Translations under genes and position numbers: made by a program
Source: Anaeramoeba flamelloides
Lineage: Eukaryota > Metamonada > Anaeramoebidae
DNA: 64,000 nt
Reading direction: 5' to 3'
Assembly: GCA_027625915.1 (NCBI GenBank)
Contig: JANTQA010000036.1
Location: 987,501-1,051,500 of the forward strand
Shown here: positions 11,984-24,118 of the stretch, in pieces
Numbering within the stretch: the stretch's first letter is position 1
Layout: each line of letters starts with the position of its first letter
Notes under the pieces: model-generated
Told to the model about the DNA's origin: nothing
The model's database searches: none
Seen by the model: only the letters and a program-made list of their open reading frames with translations

Positions 11984-14900
11984 AAGAATTTAGTTTTGGA
12001 AAAGGAATTTTGGTTTTTTAGTTGGAAATGTGTTGTTTGGAATTGGGTTTTGAGTTTGGTTGTTGGGCTTGTTGGTGTGGGTGGTTTTTTCTTTTTCTTT
12101 TTTTTATGTTTTCTGTTGGGATAATCTTCGCAATTTATTCGATGGAATTTGAACAACAAAATTATACTTTGGCTCTTTTGAAAAGAAATTTGAAAAATTT
12201 TACAAAAAGAGATAATTTTTGAAAAAAGAAAGCAAAAATGATTATTTGTATTGAAAATTTTTGAGAGTTAGAGTATTTACTTCAATTTTATACACTAAAA
12301 GAACATTTTGAAAATAATTCAGGATTTGGAAAAAATATTTTATATTTGATAAACACAAAAAAAAAATGTGGTTTTCCTAACTTTAATACAATTAATTTTG
12401 TCTTATTGTGTACAAAGTGATTTCAATTTAAGAATTTCTAAACGCAAAAAAAAAAAGAATAATTGGGTTTAATGTTATTTTGCCTTCAAGGAAGGAGGGT
12501 TGAAATGGTTCATTTGATAACAAAAATGCTTATTTAACTTTGAGTTGGATTCTGCTTCTGAGTATGTGGGGAAAAAGCATTTATACAAAATAGAAAAATG
12601 AAATTGAAAAAAGAGTTGTTTGAAGGGAAATCCAAAACTTTATTATTTTTAAACACCATATAAACATTTGTTTCTTTAATTGGCACCTTACATCAAGCTT
12701 TTAAAAGTTATTTCTGAAAAAAATGCAATTAATAATAATTGCCATTTGATACAAAAGAAATTGAACAATATTTTCATTCATTCTTTTTAAAAAAGAAAAT
12801 TTAAATAAATCATGCAACATTTCAAATCTTTAATTCAAAAAATCAGCTTAAGTGTTAATGTTCTCTGAGAATTGGGGATTTTGATTAGTTGGTTTTAATT
12901 GCTGAAAGTATATTATTTAGAAAGTTGAATGAAAATTTTGATCTTTTTATTTAACAATTAATAGTATTCGTGGAGAGAAGATTGGACAAATAAAGTCATT
13001 GAGAAGGAGAACTTTTATATTCTGTTTTTTTTTTTTTTTTTTCAATTACCTAACTTGTTTCTGTCCATCAAAAAAATTATTTAAATTGATGGTATATTAT
13101 GTTAAAGTTAAGATCCACAAAATAGAAGAATTAAAATAAAATTAGTTGTGGGTATCTAATTATTTGGAAGCATAATAATCTTAATAGAATTTTAACAAAT
13201 TTACAAAATAAAAGATCAATAATTATCAATACTAATAAACCAAGAGTGTGTTAAAATTTTTGGAGATAGTATAAACAAAAAAATGGATTGCTAAGTATTA
13301 TAATTTATAAATAATTGTAAATACCCCAATTAGAGTAATGGTCCTGATTGGGTAATTCTTCTAGAATGATTATATTAAATTTTTTTTAATAAATTGAATT
13401 GTGCTTTGTTAGAAATTTGGGGTTGAGGTTTATATCTAACGAAATAGTTAAAACTGTTCAACCTAAATTTTAAATAAAAATTAACCTCCTATTTGAAAGA
13501 ACTAAAAAAGATTGTTATATATTTGGGTCTTTTTTTGAAAAACATTTTCAAATTTAAGAATTAACATGGTCCAATATAATTGTATATCTTCATATAAGCC
13601 AAATTTTATATCTTGGTTCTTATATAAGCCCAAAATAAGTTTTTTTTAATTTTCAAAATTTAAAAATATATTTTTTAATATTTCTTTTGTATTTTTTTTT
13701 CAAAAAATAGTTGTCCAAAAAAATTCCTGTCTATTCCAAAAACAATAAAAAATTGAGAAAATATCAATATTTCGTAAATAAATGAAAGGGGCTGAATTCA
13801 AAGAAATAATTAATGTCAGGGATTAATTTTGGTAAAAAAAAATTAATTTTTTTTATTTTATTTTTTATTGGAAGAAATTAAAATTACACTCTATTGACAC
13901 TTATGTTGAATATTACATTTTGAAATTTTATTTTTGAAATCATTTTATTCATGTCTATTAATTAATTTAATTGATTTTAGACTATCATCATTTTAAAATT
14001 TAATTCCGTAAGATCTAATCCTTTTTAATTTATTTTGAAATATTTATCTATCATTTCCCTAGATGAAGAATAAAATTATTGAAAGATGATCTATATTTTC
14101 TATTATTTCTTTATGTTCATAATTGATCAAGAAAGGACAAAATTTACTTGGATTTTTATTTATTACATAATAACATCTATCTAGACAATAAGTAAATGTA
14201 CTAAATTTTTGAAAAATAAAATTTGGTGTATAACTGAAAAATCCATGAGTTATCAATAAGTAATTTTTTTTTTTTTTAATTTCTTAAAGTAAAAAAACAA
14301 CCAAACAGGAAAAAAAACCTGAAAAGGATTTTTTAATTATGAATATTCGGAAAATTGGTGTGTTACACCTGAATATTTAAATCAAACCCCGTTTATAATT
14401 AACCAAAATTTTGAAAAAAATAGTATTAAGCCCAGTGAAAGTTCCTAAAAGTGGTGTATCTATAGAACATTCAAGTAATTATTTGATAACCTAAGTAGAT
14501 CAAACTTTTTTTGAAAAAAAATCGCGTTTTATAGAGGTTTCCCCAGAATTTGAAAAATGATAATATATTTTCTTGTTTTCTGATTGATTGAATAGTGTTT
14601 TGAACAATGGGTAATTTAATTAGTTATCATTTTAAGAAGTCAGCGAGCTATAATTTGAAAAAGCTTAATTCTTAAAAAAAAGGATTTGATTTTAAATAAA
14701 AGAAATTATAGCACAACTTTTCCTAATATTCATAATTAAAAATATTGTAGGGGATTATTTTCAGGTACGGTATTTTTTTCACTACTTATTAATATTTCTA
14801 GGTTTCTAATCATAAAAGGAATATTCACAGACAATAAACACAGATAGTAACTGGGATTCTAAAGGGGAAAATGTTTTCCTAAATAATTTACAATTTTTAC

Positions 14901-15914
14901 ATACAAAAAGGGGTTTTGGTATTAAATCACGTATATTTAATTTGAAACAACTAATAACCCAATTTTTCAGTCTCAATTTCAATAACTCTCAAAATACTAC
15001 AACTTGAGGTTTGTAAATAAAAATTTTCTAATTGATTTTTTTTTTTGCTTTTGTTCAAAGTGCCTTTTTCAAATCATATAATTCGTGTATGAAACACAAC
15101 CTACTTTTTTTTCTTCGAGTCCCAAGATAATAACCAACCCACTGTCCGATAGTTTTCTACAATCAAATGTTTTTTAAAAGGCAAATCCTTGATCTTTTAA
15201 GGAGAAAAAATTAATAATTTGATCATCCTTGATTTTTAGAATTTCTTTTTTTATAATTGAACTCTATTGCAACCAACATAAGGTTTATATATTGTTTATT
15301 CCCAGTTTCTTTGACAATTTAGTGGATGGCTTTGAGAAAAGAAACACGGGTTTATGTTGAAACACGATTTACCTGACTGTAGGATTTATTAAAAAACAAT
15401 AGTAATCGGAAAATATTTTCACACCATCTTATTCTTTTGAGTGAAATAAAGGGAAAATTGGTTTTACATTTTTGATCTTGAGATTAATTAAAGTTATTGT
15501 TTGTCTTCAGTCTTGTCAAATTTTTGTTAGAATTGTAATAAAAGGAATCTTTCGGAAATTTTATCTTTTTTGATTCTCAAAGGTTAAAAGTTGAATTAAA
15601 TTCTATTTCTCAATTTGGGTTTTGTCAAAAAGAATGCTTTGAGTTAAAAGAACTTTTTTTTCCAAAAAAGAGTTTTCCTTGTTTTTCTTCTCTCAAAATT
15701 TTGAGTTATTTTGTCTAAAAAAAAGAGAAATGAAAAACTTGTAACAATGACCAACAGTGACAGGAGAAATGTGCAATGATTACTACTAAATAACAAACCA
15801 ATCAACAAAGAACGAATTAAAAAAGTTCAAAGAACCCAAAAGAAACAAATACACTTCATTTTTTATTTTTTATCCAAGAATCAAGAAAAAAAAATTTTTT
15901 TTTCTAATCAACAG
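11984..15914. other. Divergent intergenic region between CK1 and the actin-like gene
   Basis: It should contain both promoters. I recognise no clear core element. It holds a LINE-derived fragment at about 13030-13430, and many T and A runs. Just before the actin-like ATG a T-rich stretch ends in AACAG, so the start could lie directly after a 5'-UTR intron. No credible additional gene was found. Confidence 0.5.
13030..13430 (+). mobile_element. LINE-derived fragment
   Basis: Aligns by eye with 42990-43370 over about 350 bp (shared blocks AAAATTAGTTG, GTATCTAA, TAATAGAATTT and CAACAAATTTAC, or close variants, in the same order). Part of it is the reverse complement of 57340-57400, which is inside a readable LINE ORF end. 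It is decayed, with no open frame of note. Confidence 0.55.
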
Positions 15915-17250
15915 ATGTTTAATCCAATTAATTCAGAATATGAAGATTATGATGATCTCCAGGCAATTGTTATTGATAATGGATCATTGATGATGAAAGC
16001 GGGATTTGCGGGTGATGATGCACCAAGAGCTGCTTTCCCAACTATAGTCGGAAGACCAAGATCTGTTGGTATCATGGTAGGAATGGGACAAAAAGATGCT
16101 TATGTTGGTGATGAAGCGCAAGCCAAAAGAGGAATCCTAAACCTTGAGTGGCCAATCAAAAATGGTATTATTGTTAATTGGGATGATATGGAAAAGGTTT
16201 GGCATCACACCCCATATAACGAGTTGTGCATCGCGCCCGAAGAACACCCGTTTTTAATGACCGAGTCTCTTTTCAATCCAAAGGCAAACAGAGAAAAAAT
16301 GACCGAAATCTGGTTTGAAACCTTCAATATTCCTTTATATTATTTGATACCCGAACAAGCACTTCAATTATACGCCTCTGGCAGAACAGACGGTTGTGCA
16401 ATCAATATGGGATCAAATTTGTGTGGGTGTTGTCTTTTGGATGGCAAAATCGTCAAAGAATCGTGCTCGCAAGTTGATCTTGGTGGTGACTCGATAACAA
16501 ACTTTTTAGCAGGCTTATTGTTAACAAAAGGCTATGAGTTTACCACTTCCGCAGAATTAGAAATTGTGAGGGATATCAAAGAACGAATTTCGTATTGCTT
16601 GACTGATCACATTTCTGAAAGTATTAAAGATCCTATAAAGGACGAACGAATAGTAGAATATGAAAAGCCAAATGGTTTAGTGATGAGTTTCGGAAAAGAA
16701 CTCTTTTTAGGACCAGAATTATTGTTTCGAAATCAAAACAAGATTTTGCAAATGTCAAATTTACTTGAGGAATACAACCAAAAACTTCAAGAACAAAAGG
16801 AAAAGAAAAAAGAAAAAAGAAAAAAAAAGAAAAAAAGAAAAAGAAAAAAAAAAGGAAAACGAAAACGAAAAGGAAAACGAAAAGGAAAACGAAAAAGAAA
16901 AAGACTTGAAAATAAAAACGTATTCTACTTTACCTGAAATGGTTTATAATAACATTACAGCAGTTTCAGAAGAAAAACAAAATGAAATGTTTCAAAATAT
17001 TGTAATTTCAGGAGGTACTTCAATGTTTAATGGGTTGCAATTAAGATTAAAAAATGAAGTACAATCATTTTGGGCTGAAAATCCTCCAAAAATCAAAGTT
17101 ATTGCGCCAGCAGAAAGAAAATATTCTTCTTGGATTGGCGGATCAATTTTAGCTTCGTTATCAACAATGAGGGACAGGTGGCTTACAAAAGATGAATATG
17201 ACGAAAATGGATCGCCTTATATTCACATTAAATGCAACCATTTTTTTTAG
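15915..17250 (+). CDS. Divergent actin-like protein with KE-rich insertion
   Basis: Most of the chain is close to conventional actin: DNGSLMMKAGFAGDDAPRAA, GRPRSVGIMVGMGQKDAYVG, NWDDMEKVWHHTPYNEL, NPKANREKMTEIWFETFN, and C-terminal SSWIGGSILASLST and KDEYDENGSPYIHIKC. The nucleotide site is altered: the phosphate-2 loop DSGDGVTH is replaced by NMGSNLCG, and by-eye alignment puts Glu at the Gln137 position and Gly at the His161 position. Purine-rich DNA (16795-16905) inserts a Lys/Glu/Arg tract near the hydrophobic-plug region (product residues about 293-330). The frame also changes there: the upstream frame stops at 16937, while the C-terminal actin half (MFQNIVISGGTSMFNG onward) is in the next frame to the TAG at 17250. 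Removing one base from the tract would give about 444 residues. It could be a functional divergent actin paralogue or a decaying copy; strong conservation on both sides of the tract favours function. The ATG at 15915 is preceded by AACAG. Confidence 0.85.
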
Positions 17251-17432
17251 ATATTTCTTACAATTTTTTTGTCTATTGAATTATTCATTTACTCGGGTAC
17301 CCAGTAACACACGCTACCGTCCATAAATATGTATACTAATTTCAAGCAAATTTAGTTTTTATTTTTAATAAAAATTAGATTAACTTTTTTTGATCACCCA
17401 AATGATATTTCTGTTTTTCTTTCAATTGAATG

Positions 17433-17434
<2 letters not shown>

Positions 17435-17468
<34 letters not shown>
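17435..17468. repeat. (TA)17 microsatellite
   Basis: Uninterrupted alternating TA run, 34 bp, about 185 bp after the actin-like stop codon. A similar uninterrupted run is at 43367-43402; shorter ones occur near 32400, 32530 and 42820. Confidence 0.95.
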
Positions 17469-17472
<4 letters not shown>

Positions 17473-18724
17473 TCTTCAAAGTTATAGCTAGTGGGTATTA
17501 AATGGCATGAATTTTCCTACCCTTTTAAAAAAACTAAAGATTGTAAACAAATCAATATTTTTTATGTAAATTCTACATTTAATTTTTTTTTTTTAATTCT
17601 GATTATTACAAAAATAGGAAAACAATTTTCAACAAAATTTTGAAACTAATTATTTAATTTTTTTGTCTTTTAATTTTTATTTTATATGTACTGATTTTAT
17701 TTTTTTTTTAAAAAAAGTTTAATTTGTTGTGTATTTTTTTTTTTGAAAGATAGATTTATTTAATTATGATCAAAAGAAGAATAATTTTTTATAAAACAAA
17801 AAGACTATGGTGTTAGTATTTTGATTTTGATTTTTACTTTGAATTTGCCACAATCACACATCCAGATCATTAAAATAAATTTTTTAAAAAAAAATAAAAA
17901 ATTTGCTAATTTTTAACTTTTTTCATAACTTCACTTATAATAAGCACTATTAGTTAATAAAAGATCTTGATCAAAAATTATTTTGAAAAATAGTTTGTAA
18001 TTCAAGTTGAAAAATCTAATTTTTCAGTTTCTATAAAGATTTTTTTCAAATTTGATTATAAAAAATTTTAAAATTTTATTTCACAATAATTAAATATCAA
18101 AATTATTTATTTAAAAACCAAAGATATTTAAGTTACCCTTCAAGCTCAACAATCCCAAATTTCAGGAAATTTACTAATTGCCTAAATATTTATTATTATA
18201 TAATAGATTACAACTAAAATATTTTTTGTCCTCTATGTTTAAAATAGGAGTGGAAAGGGAATTATAGAAAATATTGATCATTTTTTATGGGTATGTTCTT
18301 TCTATTAAAAAATTAGATAAATTTAAAAAAAAAAATAAAATCAAAGAAATTAATTTTAATAAATTAATTTTAAACCAAAAAAGTTTCAATATTTTTTCAT
18401 GGTTTAAGAATCCTGAAATCTACTATTTTACCAAAAAAAATTGAAAGGAAATTTAAATCTAATAAAAACTAGAGTGCAATTTCCACTTTGTTAATAATAT
18501 AAAAAAATTTAGAAATTTATATCTTTACAGTTGAGAATTAATTCTATCAGCTATCAATAGTATTTTAAATTTAATAAATCTCTTTCAAATGTCGAACCCA
18601 TTATTTTGACTATTGAAAGATTATTTTTTATTTCAAAAATGAAAAAAAAAGAAAATCTTTCTTTAATTTTATCTTTATATTTTTCAAAATTTAAAAGAAT
18701 TAAGTATAAATCTTTGATTTTATG

Positions 18725-19245
18725 CCATTCTTTTAATTTCAGGAAAAGTGCCATTGTGTTTTTTTAGGTTTTTCTGCTTATTTAGAAAATCAAGAGAGTT
18801 TACAAATAAAACAGAAACCCCCAAGTAAACCGATTTGGGCTTTTCTAGAATTTAAAATAATTCAGTAAAATCAAAGCTTTTGGTACATTCTTTTTAATTA
18901 TGGAAAATCACAATTAGGTTATTTTTTAATTTTAGAAATAAAAGGAATTTTCTGAAAATTTTCAGGTTATTTCTCAAAATAAAAAAAATACAGTTTGTTT
19001 TCCAGGAATTTGAGAAAAAATTGGTTAAATCGAAGATTGTACTCTATTCTTTTGAACTGTGTAAATTTTAGACACTCTACGATACTTTTTATGTACTTCA
19101 ATCACTTTAAATAGCATTCGAGAAGAGTGTAAATTCTATAAATTTTATCCTACTCGTTTGAAATTCTGGAAACCCTAGGTAACTTCTCTTTAGATTTTCC
19201 AGGATTCAAAAAAAAATAGAGTAAAATCTTTGGTCTTGTTTGATT
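18725..19245. repeat. Cluster of palindrome-like R2 units
   Basis: At least four degraded units, recognised by TTTTCCAGAATT-like arms, a GTAAAATC / GATTTTAC centre and ATTCTTTTGAATTCTGG-like arms. One unit is followed by ACACTCTACGATACTTTTT (near 19072), a tail also seen beside R2 units near 3985, 39290 and 60630. Confidence 0.6.
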
Positions 19246-19738
19246 CTCACAAATTTTGTAAACAGTGAACTCAAAATGTATTATTTGTTATTTTTTTTAT
19301 TTATTTCTAAATTTCGGTTTTATTAGATAATCACGGCATTCCAAATGTATCAGTTATTATATACTCTAGGAAACATCCCAGAGTTCATTAAAGAAAAATT
19401 CATATATACCTCCAAGTTAAAAAATTTAACTTTTAAAAAAGACTTTTTTTCTTGACTAGAGGGTGTTTCAAAATCATGGTACTACTAGTAAGAATAAATG
19501 TGTTATCCTATATAATTTGAAGTTTTAAATTTTATTTAAATAAAGTAATCAATTTTACAAAAAGAATGACTCCCATTTTAATGTTATTGGAAACGTTATT
19601 GGGGATTTTTATCCGGTATTCTTATCAAATTAATATTCCAATTGTTGGATTAAAATAATTTTTTCTAATTTGGTAAATTTTAGTTTTGCTTTTTAAATTT
19701 TTTTTTTCTTTTTTCTTTCAAATTTTAGTTTTATTTTT

Positions 19739-19770
<32 letters not shown>

Positions 19771-19937
19771 CTTTTTGCAAAAGATCAAATAGAAAAAAAA
19801 AAAGATCCAAAAAAATACAAGAAACCACTAAGGAAATTTGAGACTATGTAATGTATTTGCAAATTCATTAAATTATGAAAGAAAAAAACTACTTGTTCAA
19901 CTTTTTTTTCAGTTCAAGTTAAGTTATAAAAAATCTG

Positions 19938-20136
19938 TACAGTCAGTTCCACTTTTAAGGCACAAACTTGCTACGAAATTTAAAGCACAAAAAAAGCTCA
20001 AATTAAGGCACAAATTTTGGAATTTTTTTTTTTCAATTTATTTTACGAGAATCTGAATTTTGTGCCTTAATTTGAGATTTTTTTTGTGCCTTAAAGTCCG
20101 TAGCAAGTTTGTGCCTTAAAAGTGGAACTGACTGTA
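19938..20136. mobile_element. MITE family 1, best-preserved copy
   Basis: TA target duplication flanks a 195-bp element whose halves are almost complete inverted repeats of about 75 bp. The left end is CAGTCAGTTCCACTTTTAAG and the right end CTTAAAAGTGGAACTGACTG. Within each arm the word TTAAGGCACAAA (or its complement) recurs, so the arms have an internal near-tandem structure. No ORF. The termini and TA duplication point to a Tc1/mariner-type non-autonomous element. Other copies: 5108-5306, 22772-22976 and a half copy near 5735-5833. Confidence 0.92.
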
Positions 20137-20869
20137 ATACTCTTTTCAAAAATTATAATTCATTCTATATCATTTTTGATTTTTTTTTTTAAACAAATAT
20201 CATGTTTTTATATATTTAGAATGATTTTAAAGTGGTTTTCGAATTGGGTAAATAATTCCTTGTTTTGAATACTAACGGTATTTTATTTTTTCTTCAATTT
20301 ATTATTACAGGCCATTTAAAATTTTTGAAAGAGGTTTTAAATAAAATTTAAGATTACCGATGAAATCTTAATAAAAGTAATATTTTTTTCTAACTTGAAT
20401 GTTTCAATTTTATTTTTTTTCATACTATTGATGTTCAAAAATTATTTCATTTTATATTTTTTGTAAATTTTCATTAGTGGGTTTTGATTGCGGTTTTGAT
20501 TGCGGTTTTAATTGCTCAAATTTTCTGGAATTTTAATAGAAATATCATTCTTTATTGATTTGATTTGGAAACAATAACCTTGTTATGTTGCGAGTTTGGC
20601 CTGGAAGAACGAGAAATATGATATTGTTCGAAGTGATATAAGATTATGTTGAGGAGTTCGAAGAACGACCATTAATATAATCTTAGCACTAGAATAATCT
20701 CATTATTTTGAGTCTGGAAGGAGAACCAAAACGAGTAAACATAAAAGGTGATTTTTGAACAAATGAAGCTATATGAGGTGCTATTTATTTTTTAACTCGG
20801 GATCTAACTCTACACAATAAAAAACAAAGAAACACATTTTTAACCAATTTGTTATTTTGCACTGGTACT

Positions 20870-21135
20870 TTGAAGAACTTACTCTTCAAAGGATCTTTTT
20901 CTCCCAATGAAGTTACTGTAATCACTGAAGTTAAATTTTACATTTTCATACATCGGTGATAAAACTTGGTTTAAATTCGTACAGAAATAAACCAGATCGT
21001 TCAACTTTTCAATGGGTTTCTATCTCCGCTTTTATTGTCCGCTTATTAAGAAACTTCCAAAAGCGATCAAACATGAAACTACTCATATATTGTGTGTTCT
21101 TAACTGTGACCGATTTTAAACATTCCTCCAAAATT
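20870..21135 (-). pseudogene. Degraded coding-like fragment, possibly RhoGEF DH domain
   Basis: On the minus strand 21135-21000 is open and reads SSQEILEECLKSVTV then FMFDRFWKFLNKRTIKAEI. After a stop it continues KVERSGLFLYEFKPSFITDV, and in the next frame YENVKFNFSDYSNFIGRKR. Base composition is richer and more balanced than the surroundings. The pattern aromatic-x-x-F near a central LFLYEFKPSF...Y weakly recalls the middle of a DH domain (GDLFLKFAPFLKLY-type), but I cannot confirm this. It could be a decayed host gene copy, or short exons of an unrecognised gene. The opposite strand is also open over 20956-21141. Confidence 0.3.
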
Positions 21136-22771
21136 TCTTGACTCGATATTGTAAAATAAAATGTTTTTTTTTTTTTTTCTAAATTCAAAAATTGGTAAAT
21201 GTTTTTTTCTCACTTTCAAAATCTTTTATTAATGGTCTAGTCTATATTATTTTTTTTTCGAAGAAAAAATAGACCAAACATTTTTATTTTTTTTTAAAAA
21301 TGAGATTGATTTCTTTGGGAGAAAAAACATAAACATTGTCTGATTTTAGACATTGTTTTTAAACAAAGAAAGGGAATTCGTTCGATTTCCAAACAGTACA
21401 AGAAAGTTGATGGACTTTTTTCTTTGTCATCTATTTATCAAATAATTGGGTGACTTTAACCAATTTGATTTTCCAATGTCGTAAATCCTTGAGCTCGGCA
21501 AAACCTTATATATTTATGAGATTAAAAATTGACAAAATAATTTGGTTGAACTCTTCTAAAATAACTTTAAATAACATTTTTAAAGTGGAATTTATTAGTA
21601 AAATACTTCTTATTTTACCCAAATTCAATTCAAAAAAAGAAGATCAGAAAATTTTCCAAACTTTGCCTAATTACTAAAGGATTTCCGAAAATCTATCCAC
21701 AGTGACTTCAATACTATCCTAAACTTTTTTGTGATACAATCACTTTCTTATCAGTAGTTGTTTGAAATTATTTAGTTAAATTTTTCCACATAAAATGTTT
21801 GATATAAAAAAAAAATATATAGCAAAATTATTTTAAGTTAATTTAGAATTTTTAAAAAAAAATTAGTACTATTTTATATAAAATCAATTTATAATTTAAT
21901 ATATTAGGTTGTAAACAAGAAAATATATCCCCTTTTGAAGCAAATTCTGGTTGTTTTTGAAAACTAATAAAAGAAAAAATTGTGTTTTAAAATTTCTGAA
22001 GGAGGGGGGGGTAGGTACATCAATAGAACTATTTTATAAACGGAAAAACTAAAAAATTGTTTTTTATATTAATTCCCGCTAGAATAAAGTTTTTTTTCGA
22101 AAATTCGGGTTTATTTTTTTGATTTCTATATTTATTGTAATATATATCAACAATATTGAATGGTTTCAATAAAAAATAAAAAAGTAAAAGAAACTAAATA
22201 TAAAATTAAAATAAAGGAAATTAACCAATTTATTATTTTTTTCTTTTAATTGGGTTTTCTACGAAAAGCGGAAATAAATCAAAAAAATATCAATTAAAAT
22301 TTATTTTGTTTTATTAAAATACTTTTTAAAAATAAAATTTCTAATCAATCAATAAAAAACACTTATATAAAAATAAATAAAATAATAAAAAAAAAAAATA
22401 TTGATGATTATGTATCAAATTCCTTTACTGATCTAAATTAATTGTTTTTTATGTGTTGAGGAATAGGGGTGTTTAAAAATCGAAAAATATATTTTAAAGA
22501 TCAATTATAGAGATATTGAAATATTAAATTAAATTTTTTTCACAATAATTTTATAAATTTTTTTTTCCAATTTAGTAAACTCAACTAAAAAAAAATCATT
22601 TTTATTCAACAAAATTTATGTTTATTACAACACTTTAATAACAAAATCAATTGATATTATTATTTTATATATATTTAATTCTAGATCTAGCACAAAAGGT
22701 CAATTTAAATCTGAACCTGGAAGGTTGTGTCAATTTGAATACCTATCTTTATATACAAATGAATCGTGTAA

Positions 22772-22976
22772 TACATCACAACCCATTCCACGTTTAAGGT
22801 GCAAACATGAAACGAAATTTAAAACACAAAAAATATTCTCAAATTTAAACACATTTTTTTGATTTTTTTTTTTAACAATTTATTTTACTAGAATCAAAAA
22901 TTTGTGACTTAATTTTGAATTTTATTGTGCTTTAAATTTCGTTCAAAGACAGTCACGTAAAAGTGGAGCTGGTGTA
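22772..22976. mobile_element. MITE family 1, degenerate copy
   Basis: Arms CATTCCACGTTTAAGGTGC and ACGTAAAAGTGGAGCTGG, with inner inverted pieces GAAACGAAATTTAAAACAC and GTGCTTTAAATTTCGTTC. It aligns end to end with the copy at 19938-20136; the termini are more diverged. TA dinucleotides flank both ends. Confidence 0.75.
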
Positions 22977-23324
22977 GTTAAATTTTTGAAACGTTGGAAA
23001 CATTTAACATGGGTTATTTCCAAATACCCTACCAAAAGAATAGTACTTTATTTATGATACAAACTTTAAGTTCGGTATTTTACAAATTGAATTTTTTAGG
23101 AAACAATTGAACTAAATAGAACTTTTCTGAACTTCCTTTAAAACAATATATTTGCATTTTGGGTACATCTAATGTAGGAAATAAAACCTTAAAATCAAAA
23201 AACAGAAAAAGTTTTTTTAAATAAGTATTTTTATTGGTTTTTAAATCAAAAAAAAGATACAAAATTTCTTTTGATAAAAAGAAAAAAGCAAAAGGAAAAA
23301 GAAATATAACATGGAAGCAATAAT

Positions 23325-23906
23325 TTAAAGGATCGAACAACCACCACCTTTCTTTTTATCTGGCTTTGGTGGTGACAAAACAGCTCTAATTGCTTCATCA
23401 AAAACTGCCTTCAAGTTCTTTTGAGTCAAAGCAGAACATTCGATGTATTTGACTGCTCCAATTTCTTTGCTCAATTTCATTCCGTCTTGATAAGAGATTG
23501 GATCGAGGTTCTTTTCTTTAAGTTTAAGGATGGTGTCTTGGTCGTCTCGAAGATCCAATTTGGTTCCAACAAGGATTTTTGTAACACCTGGGCAATGATG
23601 AGAAATTTCTTGAACCCATTTAGCTTTGACATTTTCGAATGATGATGGGGAAATCAAAGAGAAGCAAATTAAAAAGACATCTGTTTGTGGGTAGGACAAT
23701 GGCCTTAGTCGATCATAATCTTCTTGTCCTGCTGTATCCCAAAGTCCCAAATTGATTGGTTCTCCATCAACCATCACATTTGCTGAATAGTTATCAAATA
23801 CAGTTGGGATGTATTCACCTGGAAAGGCATTTGTTGTGTAACTAATTAATAAACATGTTTTACCAACAGCTCCATCTCCAACAACTACACATTTGATTGA
23901 TCTCAT
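23325..23906 (-). CDS. Rac-type Rho-family small GTPase
   Basis: A 193-residue intron-free Rho GTPase very close to animal Rac1 (192 residues) along its whole length. It cycles between GDP and GTP at membranes and drives actin remodelling. Visible: P-loop GDGAVGKT (10-17), effector region [32 protein letters not shown] from residue 57, the Rho insert region, TKLD (115-118), ECSALT, and a C-terminal CSIL box. A terminal Leu predicts geranylgeranylation. The polybasic tail is modest (PDKKKGGG). The ATG at 23906 starts exactly like Rac proteins ([11 protein letters not shown]), which fixes the start. A partner class of exchange factor (FGD-like) is encoded at the right end of this window, but any pairing is inference. 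Confidence 0.97.
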   Translation of the reverse strand: MRSIKCVVVGDGAVGKTCLLISYTTNAFPGEYIPTVFDNYSANVMVDGEPINLGLWDTAGQEDYDRLRPLSYPQTDVFLICFSLISPSSFENVKAKWVQEISHHCPGVTKILVGTKLDLRDDQDTILKLKEKNLDPISYQDGMKLSKEIGAVKYIECSALTQKNLKAVFDEAIRAVLSPPKPDKKKGGGCSIL

Positions 23907-24118
23907 TTTTAGTTATTTATTTATATTAAAAAGTAAGTTTTTGATAAAAAAATGAATTTTAAAAAGCGAAAATGTTTTTTTAAATCATTACTAAAACTTG
24001 TTTTTCAAACTATTCAAATTATTAAATATTAATTCAAACTTGTTGTTTCAAAGTTAACGTATCTATCAAATTAAAGTTTGTGTTCAATTTTTTCAAAGAC
24101 TTTTTCTTGTTTTTGTGT

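Larger units (their letters stand above)
17251..23324. other. Long intergenic region between actin-like and Rac genes
   Basis: Convergent spacer of 6 kb. It holds a small GC-richer patch after the actin stop (17295-17325), a (TA)17 microsatellite (17435-17468), a cluster of R2 units (18725-19245), two MITE family 1 copies, a degraded coding-like patch (20870-21135), and a GC-richer patch of unknown nature at about 20575-20745. The rest is A/T-rich with no gene that I can support. Confidence 0.55.

Noticed and set aside
16765-17250. Separate gene starting inside the KE tract
   Set aside because: The downstream part is exactly the missing C-terminal half of actin, so it belongs to the gene starting at 15915.
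17295-17325. Possible RNA gene in the GC-richer patch after the actin-like stop
   Set aside because: Only about 30 bp, with a short CGGGTACCC palindrome and no boxes or stable fold beyond it.
20956-21141. 61-codon plus-strand frame as a gene
   Set aside because: It overlaps the minus-strand coding-like patch, has no supporting neighbours and no motif; direction could not be decided, so only the low-confidence fragment is listed.
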